Shown: positions 1-5,618 of the stretch, piece after piece
How positions within the stretch are numbered: position 1 is the first letter of the stretch
Layout: each line of letters starts with the position of its first letter
Assembly: GCA_021804455.1 (NCBI GenBank)
Contig: JAJZHT010000003.1
Coordinates: forward strand, 9,389 to 19,809
DNA from: Pseudomonadota bacterium
GTDB lineage: Bacteria; Pseudomonadota; Alphaproteobacteria; Paracaedibacterales; CAIULA01
Direction of reading: 5' to 3'
DNA: 10,421 nucleotides
Translations under genes and position numbers: made by a program
The notes under the pieces: model-generated
Database searches by the model: none
The model's input: only the letters and a program-made list of their open reading frames with translations
What the model was told of the DNA's origin: nothing

Positions 1-270
1 TTTTTCAGCCCTCTCTAAACTATCAGAGAGTTTTTGTAAAGCCGTTTGCCGAGACGTCTCACATTCTTTAGCCAAATCATACAACCAGGCCGGAGCTTTT
101 GGCGGCAAAAGAATCGCCACATGCTCCACAAACGGTTTATGGGTGTAATCAAAAGATTCCGCATGGGGCAGATCCACCAACTGGGTCGCGCTTCGGTAAG
201 CTAAGCTGGCGACACAACTTTTCCCGGAACCACGGCTTATATTTTTAGTGGTTAAATGATAATGTGCCAT
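1..270 (-). CDS. MobA/MobL-family (TraA-like, MOBQ) conjugative relaxase, N-terminal part
   Basis: Relaxases of this family nick the transferred strand at oriT and stay covalently attached through a tyrosine near the N-terminus. Only the first 90 codons are in the window; the gene continues past the left edge. Visible family features are the opening MAHYHLTTKNISR, then SGKSCVASLAYRSA, whose Tyr25 corresponds to the catalytic tyrosine of RSF1010 MobA, and then DYTHK..VEHVAILLPPKAPAW, typical of the MobA/MobL domain. The metal-binding histidine motif and any helicase region lie outside the window, so it cannot be told whether the protein is a short MobA or a long TraA relaxase-helicase. The start at 268-270 gives the conserved N-terminus directly. 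It is transcribed divergently from traC/traD, as in Agrobacterium Ti plasmids, with the probable oriT between. Confidence 0.9.
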   Translation of the reverse strand, partial: MAHYHLTTKNISRGSGKSCVASLAYRSATQLVDLPHAESFDYTHKPFVEHVAILLPPKAPAWLYDLAKECETSRQTALQKLSDSLERAEK

Positions 271-295
271 ACAACTTGATCCATAAGTACATAAA

Positions 296-396
296 ATTGT
301 ACAATAATTTTATTCGTTCGAGAAGAGGGGTCGCTTTGCGACGAAGCGGTGTTGCAAGGCAACGTGTAAGCGCGCATTTCTCATTCTTCGAAATGA
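296..396 (+). other. candidate origin of transfer (oriT) with nic-like site
   Basis: This stretch lies between divergent relaxase and traC genes, where the Ti-plasmid oriT sits. Seen directly: a 10-base palindrome ATTGTACAAT (296-305); a hairpin GTCGC-TTT-GCGAC (330-342); a second hairpin GTTGC-AAG-GCAAC (351-363); then, three bases on, TAAGCGCGC (367-375); and CATT/AATG arms around TTCGAA (382-395). A hairpin followed by TAAGTGCG/CCCT is the arrangement known for RSF1010/R1162 oriT. By analogy the nick would fall at about 374/375 on the plus strand. The element call is inference from position and motif; the exact nick is a guess. Confidence 0.55.
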
Positions 397-497
397 AGCA
401 TGGATAAGAAGGCTCTTTTTTATTGCCGACAAGGATGGCCAAAACAGGGGGTTGAAAGGGGGACTCCCCTTCACAAAACACACAAGAAGGATCCAGG

Positions 498-839
498 ATG
501 ACGTTACGTTTAGAAAAACTCGATACGAAAATTGAAAAACTTTTGCAACGCCGAGAAAAAATTCAACAAGATTATAGAGAGGCTCTGCTTAAACTGATGT
601 TAAATTCCCTGGAAAAAGGGCCCCCTATTCAGACGCTAGCCGGGATCCTTTTGCAGGCAGAGGATCTTATGAAAGAATTTCCCCATAAACAGGAGGTTTG
701 GCAAGAAGCCGGACGGAAATTTCTTTCCCGATCCTTTACAAGAAAAACTGCAAAGGATCCATGCCCGAATCAGGCGTTTTCATCGCCACAAAATTTACGT
801 CTTGAAAAAGAAGAAAATGGATGCCATGAGTTTCCGTAA
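498..839 (+). CDS. traC: TraC-like conjugal transfer accessory protein
   Basis: The protein has 113 residues with a highly charged N-terminal helix (about residues 3-35, heptad-like LEKLDTKIEKLLQRREKIQQ), followed by a Leu-rich segment. This fits the small TraC family encoded next to traD in Ti-like transfer regions, where these proteins help form the relaxosome at oriT. An AAGGA at 486-490 lies 7 bases before the ATG. The last 35 or so residues, from about FLSRSFTRK, are poor in helix-forming charge and unlike the first part. The +1 frame over the same bases reads as a charged helix that runs into TraD. Either the C-terminus is simply variable or a frameshift has occurred near position 720. 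The name rests on context and a coiled-coil N-terminus rather than on a diagnostic motif. Confidence 0.6.
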   Translation: MTLRLEKLDTKIEKLLQRREKIQQDYREALLKLMLNSLEKGPPIQTLAGILLQAEDLMKEFPHKQEVWQEAGRKFLSRSFTRKTAKDPCPNQAFSSPQNLRLEKEENGCHEFP

Positions 840-1083
840 AGCGCGCACCCGAACCCTGATTCAGGTGGGTGGACTGGTTGAAAAAGCCGGCCTTTTGCAA
901 GCCCTCAACATTCAATTGGGGGATGATTTGCAACAAAACAGTGAGTGTTTTGAGAATACGGCCATTTTGATGGGGGCCTTGATCGATGCGTGTAAAGCTC
1001 TTCATACAAACGACCGTCACGCCCAAAAAATCCTGTGGGCTGAAGTGGGGAAAAAGATGCTGAAGCAACGAGACAAAACATAA
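817..1083 (+). CDS. traD: TraD-like conjugal transfer protein
   Basis: This small protein carries the family signature RKARTRTLIQVGGLVEKAGLL, followed by a LMGALIDACKAL segment, as in the Ti-plasmid TraD family (not the large F-plasmid coupling protein of the same name). It is presumed to help relaxosome function. The ATG at 817 gives 88 residues and overlaps the end of traC by 23 bases in the +1 frame, a typical translational-coupling arrangement. A TTG at 802 would add five residues (LKKKK), and the frame stays open back to 673. AAAAAGAAG just before the ATG is only a weak ribosome site. In Ti plasmids traG, the coupling protein, follows; here it is absent and an unrelated small secreted protein comes next, which suggests a shortened or rearranged transfer region. 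Confidence 0.78.
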   Translation: MDAMSFRKARTRTLIQVGGLVEKAGLLQALNIQLGDDLQQNSECFENTAILMGALIDACKALHTNDRHAQKILWAEVGKKMLKQRDKT

Positions 1084-1097
1084 GGGAGAAGGAAATT

Positions 1098-1505
1098 ATG
1101 AACCGTTTTATATTAGCTGCTTTAGGATTATTCCTTTCTGGATTTTTTCTAACTCCTATGGCTATGGAAGAACGAGAAGAGGGGATAGGAAAGATATCTG
1201 ATGTTCCGCCCTTATGGGTTGCAGAGAAAATTGTTAACGGGGAGTTCACTAACCAACAAATTGACGAGCTTGATGGTGCTGAGTTTAAAAAAGAACTTCA
1301 GTATAGGACCAATTTTACGGGTGATGGCTGGGTTATGCCCCATGTTAGAGCTTTAGCTGCCAAGAAAATTATTGAAATAACCGATCATAATCCAGGTTAT
1401 TCTTTAAAACTTTTGTCGGAAACAGGGATGAAGAATTACTTTAAGGAACACAGAGCTCTAATGGTAGAATTAAATCAACAACATGAACAATCTGATGAAG
1501 ATTGA
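1098..1505 (+). CDS. small predicted secreted protein of unknown function
   Basis: I do not recognise this 135-residue protein. Residues 1-22 look like a Sec signal peptide: MNR, a hydrophobic stretch FILAALGLFLSGFFL, then TPMA with likely cleavage after Ala22. The mature part is about 113 residues, acidic and soluble, with no cysteine, so it would be released to the periplasm or outside. The ribosome site GGAGAAGG (1085-1092) stands 5 bases before the ATG. The gene begins 14 bases after traD stops and is probably in the same transcript. It is the last intact gene before the tRNA-Thr scar, so it is cargo of the mobile element rather than a transfer gene. It ends in Gln/Glu/Asp-rich sequence. 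No catalytic motif is visible. Confidence 0.75.
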   Translation: MNRFILAALGLFLSGFFLTPMAMEEREEGIGKISDVPPLWVAEKIVNGEFTNQQIDELDGAEFKKELQYRTNFTGDGWVMPHVRALAAKKIIEITDHNPGYSLKLLSETGMKNYFKEHRALMVELNQQHEQSDED

Positions 1506-1641
1506 AACGGGTAGAAAGTTGAATATAAATTTTGGTTGAGGTTCGGAAGAATACTTTGGCGAAATTTATCTTTCTGGAGATAATTTGGAGACAATAAGAA
1601 ATTCAAAAGAAAAAAGAAAATCTAAGGATCAAGTATTTTGA
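1495..1641 (+). pseudogene. possible degraded small reading frame with in-frame TGA
   Basis: From an ATG at 1495 that overlaps the end of the preceding gene by 11 bases, the frame reads MKIETGRKLNINFG, a TGA at 1537-1539, then GSEEYFGEIYLSGDNLET and a Lys-rich tail to a TGA at 1639-1641. The composition of the second half looks protein-like rather than random. No family is recognised and no ribosome site supports it. It may equally be chance. Confidence 0.2.
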
Positions 1642-1674
1642 ACGAATTAATGGCCAAAATTAACCCTTAACTTA
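1506..1674. other. gene-poor end of the mobile element
   Basis: Apart from the doubtful small frame ending at 1641, this AT-rich stretch shows no gene, RNA or strong hairpin. It leads directly into the tRNA-Thr 3' fragment. Confidence 0.5.
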
Positions 1675-1724
1675 TTTGATTTGTAATCAGTAGGTCGAGA
1701 GTTCGAGTCCCTCAACCGGCACCA
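1675..1724 (+). other. tRNA-Thr(TGT) 3' fragment: probable att site / right boundary of the integrated element
   Basis: The sequence contains an anticodon loop TTTGTAA (1680-1686, anticodon TGT at 1682-1684), a 3' anticodon stem TCAGT, a variable loop AGGTC, a T arm GAGAG-TTCGAGT-CCCTC, a 3' acceptor strand AACCGGC, discriminator A and CCA at 1722-1724. Everything 5' of the anticodon stem is missing: the bases before 1675 do not form a D arm or the expected GCCGGTT strand, and the 5' stem pairs only partly. One T-stem pair is A-C mismatched. Integrases of islands and ICEs recombine in the 3' half of tRNA genes and leave such a fragment at the far end. Its orientation places the element to its left, where the tra genes are. 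Confidence 0.75.
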
Positions 1725-1898
1725 GGAAAATAAAAGTTTTTCATTATTCCTTTATTATTTCCATACAAAGATTTCGTCAAACTATAGGCTTTACCATTCT
1801 CGATTTTTATCAAGTTGTTTATGTCCTAGGTTTAGTACTGCATTCTAAAAGTTTTAAAGGTCACCCTAATCTTTCAAACCCCCATCATGGCGAAAAAA
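1725..1898. other. intergenic stretch, no gene seen
   Basis: AT-rich sequence. GGAAAATAA at 1725 and TTATTTCC near 1755 form an imperfect inverted repeat just after the tRNA-Thr fragment. Nothing else is supported here. Confidence 0.5.
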
Positions 1899-1899
1899 G

Positions 1900-1929
1900 T
1901 TGACAACCTTTTCATGGATCCGTTACAAG
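1900..1929 (+). promoter_or_regulatory. probable promoter of tRNA-Asp (and tadA)
   Basis: A perfect -35 TTGACA (1900-1905) is followed by 18 bases and TACAAG (1924-1929), which keeps T, A, A, A of the -10 consensus. Transcription would start about 25 bases before the mature tRNA 5' end. The -10 box is weak. Confidence 0.5.
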
Positions 1930-1960
1930 AATACATAAACTTTACTGCGTTTCGCTGTAG

Positions 1961-2037
<77 letters not shown>

Positions 2038-2047
2038 TTAAAATCCT

Positions 2048-2485
2048 ATGCTTTTTTATCCTATGCAACAGGCTTTGTTTTTGGCCCAGCAGGCTTTCGG
2101 TCAAAAAGAAGTGCCTGTGGGTGCTGTTCTCTTAAAAGATGGAAAAATTGTGGCCCAAAGCCATAATCTTTGCAAAAGGCAAAACAACCCCTTGGCTCAT
2201 GCTGAGTTTTTGGTTATTGAAAAAGCTTTGCAAACTCTAAAAGCTTCTGATTTGCAAGAATGTGATTTATACGTGACTTTAGAGCCCTGTGCTTTTTGCG
2301 CTGGTGCGATCGCTCTTGTACGTTTAAAAAGGGTGTTTTTTGGTGCCTATGATCCAAAGGGTGGAGGAGTTGACCATAATGCCCAAGTTTTTAGGCACAG
2401 CTTTCATAAACCCTTTGTAATGGGTGGAATTTGTGAGAAAGAAAGCCAAAGTCTGCTTCAATCTTTTTTTATGACTAAGCGTTAA
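2048..2485 (+). CDS. tadA: tRNA-specific adenosine(34) deaminase TadA
   Basis: TadA converts adenosine to inosine at the wobble position of tRNA-Arg(ACG), an essential step in decoding CGN codons. The 145 residues fit the usual family length. The zinc deaminase motifs are present: HAE with His51 as ligand and Glu53 as proton shuttle, and PCAFC with Cys81 and Cys84 as the other ligands. The substrate-side EVPVGAVL is near the N-terminus. The ATG at 2048 gives MLFYPMQQAL; an in-frame ATG at 2063 would remove five residues. Neither has a Shine-Dalgarno sequence, because the region just upstream is the tRNA-Asp 3' end. Cleavage at the tRNA end would leave a nearly leaderless mRNA. The C-terminus carries the normal FF..KR helix. 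Confidence 0.95.
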   Translation: MLFYPMQQALFLAQQAFGQKEVPVGAVLLKDGKIVAQSHNLCKRQNNPLAHAEFLVIEKALQTLKASDLQECDLYVTLEPCAFCAGAIALVRLKRVFFGAYDPKGGGVDHNAQVFRHSFHKPFVMGGICEKESQSLLQSFFMTKR

Positions 2486-2491
2486 AGCCTC

Positions 2492-2519
2492 TTCCCAAAT
2501 GTGACAAGGGGAATATAAT
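2492..2519 (+). promoter_or_regulatory. probable promoter of the SlyB-like lipoprotein gene
   Basis: A perfect -10 TATAAT (2514-2519) stands 16 bases after TTCCCA (2492-2497), which matches TTGACA at four of six positions. Transcription would start near 2526, about 34 bases before the start codon. Confidence 0.5.
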
Positions 2520-2559
2520 GGCAAGAGGATCCCATGTCATTTTTTAAGGTTAAGGAAAG

Positions 2560-3036
2560 ATGAGAAAAATTTTGGTTGTAACAGCTGTTTCAGCTGTTAG
2601 TTTATTAGTTTCTGGTTGTGCTCCGAAATTGGGCGGCAGTGATTATGACGCTCGCACGGTGGGCGAGATCAGTCAAACACTTCGTGGTACAGTTCTTTCA
2701 GTGCGCCCTATTATGATTAATGCCTCAGACAACAGTCAGTTTGGCGCAGGGGCTGGTATTGGTGGTTTATCAGGAGCCTTGTTGGGTTCCCAAATTGGTG
2801 GGGGTAAGGCCCGTTATGTGACAGGCACGCTTGGAGCTTTGGGAGGTGCTGCTGCAGGCCATTTAATCCAACAAAAAGCCACAGAACAAGAAGGAAGAGA
2901 ATACCAAGTTCAGCTGGACCGTGGTGATATTATTACCATCAGCCAGGGGGCTGAGCCGATGATTGCTTCTGGCCAACGTGTTTTGGTAATCCAAAGTAAG
3001 AGCCGTAGTCGTATTGTTCCGGATTCAACGCGCTAG
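2560..3036 (+). CDS. outer-membrane lipoprotein, SlyB / 17-kDa surface antigen-like, glycine-zipper
   Basis: This 158-residue protein has a lipoprotein signal peptide. After MRK and a hydrophobic stretch, the lipobox LVSGC puts the lipid-modified cysteine at residue 20. Residues about 62-105 form a glycine-zipper segment (GAGAGIGGLSGALLGSQIGG, then GTLGALGGAAAGHLI), the membrane-associated hairpin of the SlyB/PcpY and rickettsial 17-kDa antigen family. The C-terminal part (YQVQLDRGDIITISQGAEP...GQRVLVIQ) is the conserved small beta domain of these proteins. They reside in the outer membrane and act in envelope integrity; the precise role here is not shown. AGGA at 2553-2556 is only 3 bases before the ATG. 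It is a single-gene unit with its own promoter and terminator. Confidence 0.88.
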   Translation: MRKILVVTAVSAVSLLVSGCAPKLGGSDYDARTVGEISQTLRGTVLSVRPIMINASDNSQFGAGAGIGGLSGALLGSQIGGGKARYVTGTLGALGGAAAGHLIQQKATEQEGREYQVQLDRGDIITISQGAEPMIASGQRVLVIQSKSRSRIVPDSTR

Positions 3037-3063
3037 GAAATCAAAGAAACTTTTTATCGAAAT

Positions 3064-3094
3064 GAATTCCCGTTTTTTAGCGGGGATTTTTTTA
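3064..3094 (+). terminator. rho-independent terminator after the SlyB-like gene
   Basis: The stem ATTCCCG (3066-3072) pairs with CGGGGAT (3081-3087), with one T-G wobble and an eight-base loop TTTTTTAG. An unbroken run of Ts (3087-3093) follows. The stem lies about 30 bases past the stop codon. Confidence 0.85.
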
Positions 3095-3124
3095 TGGGCT
3101 TTATGGAAACTTTAAATAATTAAA

Positions 3125-3154
3125 TTGACATAAATTTTATAAAAATTAGATAAT
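3125..3154 (+). promoter_or_regulatory. strong sigma-70-type promoter of the 3191 gene
   Basis: TTGACA (3125-3130) is perfect, the spacer is 18 bases, and GATAAT (3149-3154) matches the -10 consensus at five of six positions. The start codon at 3191 is about 30 bases beyond the expected start of transcription. Confidence 0.7.
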
Positions 3155-3190
3155 AATTGGAGGGTTGTAAGGGCACGAGGAATTTGAACG

Positions 3191-3571
3191 ATGTTATGGA
3201 GTTTAGCTTTCTGCATATTTGGGGTACCCGGTTATTGGACTATGGACTTAAATGAATCAGCAAACTCTCCCCCTTCTTTACCAAGGGTTTCTGTTAAAAC
3301 CTCTCCTGATACGAGCATTATTCCCCTAAAAGACTATCGAAAATCTTTTAAGCAGGCTTTAATGTCTTTGAATGATCCAGAAGTCGAACTGTATGGAACC
3401 GTTGCAGGGCTGTCAGAACAACCTTTGGCCCTAGAAAGTTATCAGTTTCTGAAGGATCATTTCTCCAACATCGAAGCATTGTTTGCTGTGCAGGAAAAAG
3501 ATCCCACTATTTTAGAACAAAATGAATGGGAAAGGTTGATTGCTTTAACGAAGGCTATCTTAAATAAATAA
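3191..3571 (+). CDS. hypothetical protein, possibly exported
   Basis: I do not recognise this 126-residue protein. It opens with a hydrophobic segment MLWSLAFCIFGVPGYW that lacks the basic residues of a usual signal peptide. A Pro/Ser-rich linker and a mostly helical acidic domain (about residues 45-126) with many Leu and Glu follow. GAGGA (3177-3181) stands 9 bases before the ATG, and an in-frame TGA lies just upstream, so the start cannot be earlier. The ATG at codon 18 (3242) would give a purely cytosolic protein, but the ribosome site favours 3191. The good promoter in front and an independent position between a terminator and a convergent operon indicate that it is expressed on its own. 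Confidence 0.7.
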   Translation: MLWSLAFCIFGVPGYWTMDLNESANSPPSLPRVSVKTSPDTSIIPLKDYRKSFKQALMSLNDPEVELYGTVAGLSEQPLALESYQFLKDHFSNIEALFAVQEKDPTILEQNEWERLIALTKAILNK

Positions 3572-3618
3572 CTTAAAGGAATCCTAGAAATTTTAAGGGA
3601 TTTCAGAGAAAGGCGGAA

Positions 3619-3640
3619 GGGGTTAATAGCGTTTAACCCT
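3619..3640. repeat. inverted repeat between convergent transcription units
   Basis: GGGTTAA (3620-3626) and TTAACCC (3633-3639) form a 7-base-pair hairpin with a six-base loop, midway between the ends of the 3191 gene and fabI. Neither strand has a T run after it, so it may be a weak bidirectional transcription barrier rather than a normal terminator. Confidence 0.45.
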
Positions 3641-3711
3641 ATCCAATAAATCTAACCGTATCTCCAAAAAATCTTTACAGGACAGCTTTAGTCGTTTCTT
3701 CCAAAATCACC

Positions 3712-4449
3712 CTAGGCCATAATATGAAAACCGTTATCGATGTAAAATGTGTTGCCCGTGATATTCTGGGATTCATCCCCTATAAGAAACCGAGCTAGAT
3801 ATCCCACATCATCAATTGTTAAGGGTTTCTTTAAAGGGGCCTTTTGTTGAAACAACCCGATAAGGGATTGAAAATTTTGAATGCCAGAGGCAGCCCTTGT
3901 TAAAAGAGGCCCTGGTGAAAGGGCGTTTACACGGATATTCTGAGGTCCTAACTCACTGGCGAGAGAACGAACCGTTGACTCTAAGGCAGCTTTGATAGGC
4001 CCCATAATTTTATAATTCGAAACCACTTTTTGGGAACCATAATAGGTCATGGTGAGGACAGATCCCCCCTTTTTCATCAGTTGGGCTGCATAGTGCGCGC
4101 TTTTGATGAAAGAATAACAAGAAATATTCATGGCTTCTGTAAAGCTGTCCAACGATATATCGATAACGTGACTGTTTAAATCACTGCAATAAGCCAGGCT
4201 GTGAATCAGAAAATCAAGCGAGCCCCATTTTTCTTGGATGGCTGTAAAAAAAGCTTCCATCTCTTCGGGCCTATGGACGTCTAAGGGCATGAGAATTTCT
4301 GCATTGACTGCAGTGGCTAAAGGTTCGACATAAGGTTTGGCTTTATCATTAAGATAACTAAGGGCCAGCCTGCTGTTTTGCAGAACCTTTGCACATCCCC
4401 AAGCAAGGCTGTGTTCGTTAGCAATCCCTAAAATAGCGCCTCGTTTCAT
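3712..4449 (-). CDS. fabI: enoyl-[acyl-carrier-protein] reductase (NADH) FabI
   Basis: FabI reduces trans-2-enoyl-ACP to acyl-ACP, the last step of each fatty-acid elongation cycle, in the cytosol. The 245 residues show the atypical short-chain dehydrogenase pattern. The nucleotide-binding GIANEHSLAWGCA starts at residue 8. The catalytic pair is Tyr146 and Lys153 in NYKIMGPIK (six residues between, as in E. coli Y156/K163), with Tyr136 at the place of the E. coli Y146. The segment RVNALSPGPLLTRAASGI follows, and the C-terminal TGNTFYIDNGFHIM is typical. The N-terminus is a few residues shorter than usual, beginning just before the Rossmann motif. AGGA 6 bases upstream supports this ATG. It begins 8 bases after the ackA stop codon and ends the operon. 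Confidence 0.95.
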   Translation of the reverse strand: MKRGAILGIANEHSLAWGCAKVLQNSRLALSYLNDKAKPYVEPLATAVNAEILMPLDVHRPEEMEAFFTAIQEKWGSLDFLIHSLAYCSDLNSHVIDISLDSFTEAMNISCYSFIKSAHYAAQLMKKGGSVLTMTYYGSQKVVSNYKIMGPIKAALESTVRSLASELGPQNIRVNALSPGPLLTRAASGIQNFQSLIGLFQQKAPLKKPLTIDDVGYLARFLIGDESQNITGNTFYIDNGFHIMA

Positions 4450-4457
4450 GGGTTGTC

Positions 4458-5618
4458 CTATCCCCTTTTTAAAAGTTGTTGTATATGGAACGCAATAACC
4501 TGTTCTTCATTAATACTCATTAAAAAAGCCTTAATTTGGCTGGTAGGTTTTGTCAGAATAGAAGCATGAGAAGTATTCGCCTTTTCATCCATCTCCAGAC
4601 CTAACCACGTCAAACGATCGGCTATTTTTTTTCTGACAAGGGAAGAGTTTTCTCCAATACCTCCTGAAAAGGTAATCGCATCAACCCCCCCTAAAACACC
4701 TATTAAACTGAATAAATTTTTAACCGCACTGTGGCAAAAAATATTAAGAACACGATTGAAAAGGTCTGAATCATATTCTATATCCCGTAGGTCACTGCTG
4801 ATTCCTGACAGGCCTCGAATTCCGGAGTCATGATAGAGCAGATTTTCGATTTCTTGGTAAGACATTTTATAATGATTGACCATAAATAACAAAGCTCCTG
4901 GGTCGAGACTTCCCGATCGTGTGCTCATAATTAGACCGTCTAAAGTAGAGAATCCCATGGAGGTATCAAAGCTTTTACCATTCTTAAGAGCCGCCATACT
5001 GCATCCGCTTCCCAGATGAATAGCAACCACTTTATTAGGAAATTCCGTAGGGCATCGTTGTTTCAAATGCTGAACCACGGATTCATAGGCAATCCCGTGA
5101 AATCCATACTTAATCACCCCCTCCTCAGCCAATCTTTGAGGAAGGCCAAACACTCGGTGATGATAAGGAATCGATTGATGAAAGGCTGTATCAAAATGGC
5201 AGAATTGAGGAATGTTAGGGAAAGAAGACCGAAAAAATTTTAGATAATCCAACGCATGTCTTTGATGAAGAGGGGCTAGAATCGATAAATTTTCTATATC
5301 TTGGATCACTTGGTCATCAGCTTGGCTACAGCTGTGATATTTCAAACCACCATGGACAATTCTATGACCCATACCGATGATATCTTGGGTTTCTTGACAT
5401 TGCTGTAAGGTTTTTAGGATTAAAGTCGTAATATCTTTGTAATCCTTAAAAGAATCGTTTGAAAGTTTTACGTCATCTTGATAGAAGGTTAGTTTTTTTT
5501 TATCAAAATGTATTTCAACTTTGGCTTTTAACAAAGATTGTGTGGGACAATCAGCGTCCAATACACTCCATTTAACCGTGGATGAGCCTGCATTGATAAT
5601 TAAAAGCGCTTTTCCCAT
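4458..5618 (-). CDS. ackA: acetate kinase (acetate/acyl kinase) AckA
   Basis: The enzyme interconverts acetyl phosphate plus ADP and acetate plus ATP, and so makes ATP from the product of the phosphotransacetylase encoded just upstream. The 386 residues are of normal length. Conserved ASKHA-kinase motifs are seen in order: INAGSSTVKW (Asn9), GHRIVHGG (Arg86), DTAFH (Asp143), YGFHG (His174), HLGSGCS, TRSGSLDPG (Arg234; SLDP where DIDP or DLDP is common), FSGGIGEN and INEEQVIA near the end. The start codon overlaps the Pta stop codon by one base (TAATG), so translation is coupled. If Pta is not made, this start may be used less and the kinase would lack its partner. The substrate could be a longer acyl phosphate, given the hydratase and fabI in the operon. 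Confidence 0.94.
   Translation of the reverse strand: MGKALLIINAGSSTVKWSVLDADCPTQSLLKAKVEIHFDKKKLTFYQDDVKLSNDSFKDYKDITTLILKTLQQCQETQDIIGMGHRIVHGGLKYHSCSQADDQVIQDIENLSILAPLHQRHALDYLKFFRSSFPNIPQFCHFDTAFHQSIPYHHRVFGLPQRLAEEGVIKYGFHGIAYESVVQHLKQRCPTEFPNKVVAIHLGSGCSMAALKNGKSFDTSMGFSTLDGLIMSTRSGSLDPGALLFMVNHYKMSYQEIENLLYHDSGIRGLSGISSDLRDIEYDSDLFNRVLNIFCHSAVKNLFSLIGVLGGVDAITFSGGIGENSSLVRKKIADRLTWLGLEMDEKANTSHASILTKPTSQIKAFLMSINEEQVIAFHIQQLLKRG

Noticed and set aside
245..481. Minus-strand reading frame of 78 codons over the traA-traC gap
   Set aside because: It overlaps the relaxase start and the oriT-like hairpins, has no family resemblance, and its codons simply read through the repeats.
905..1249. 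Minus-strand reading frame opposite traD and the secreted protein
   Set aside because: Shadow of two plausible plus-strand genes; no ribosome site and no recognisable motif.
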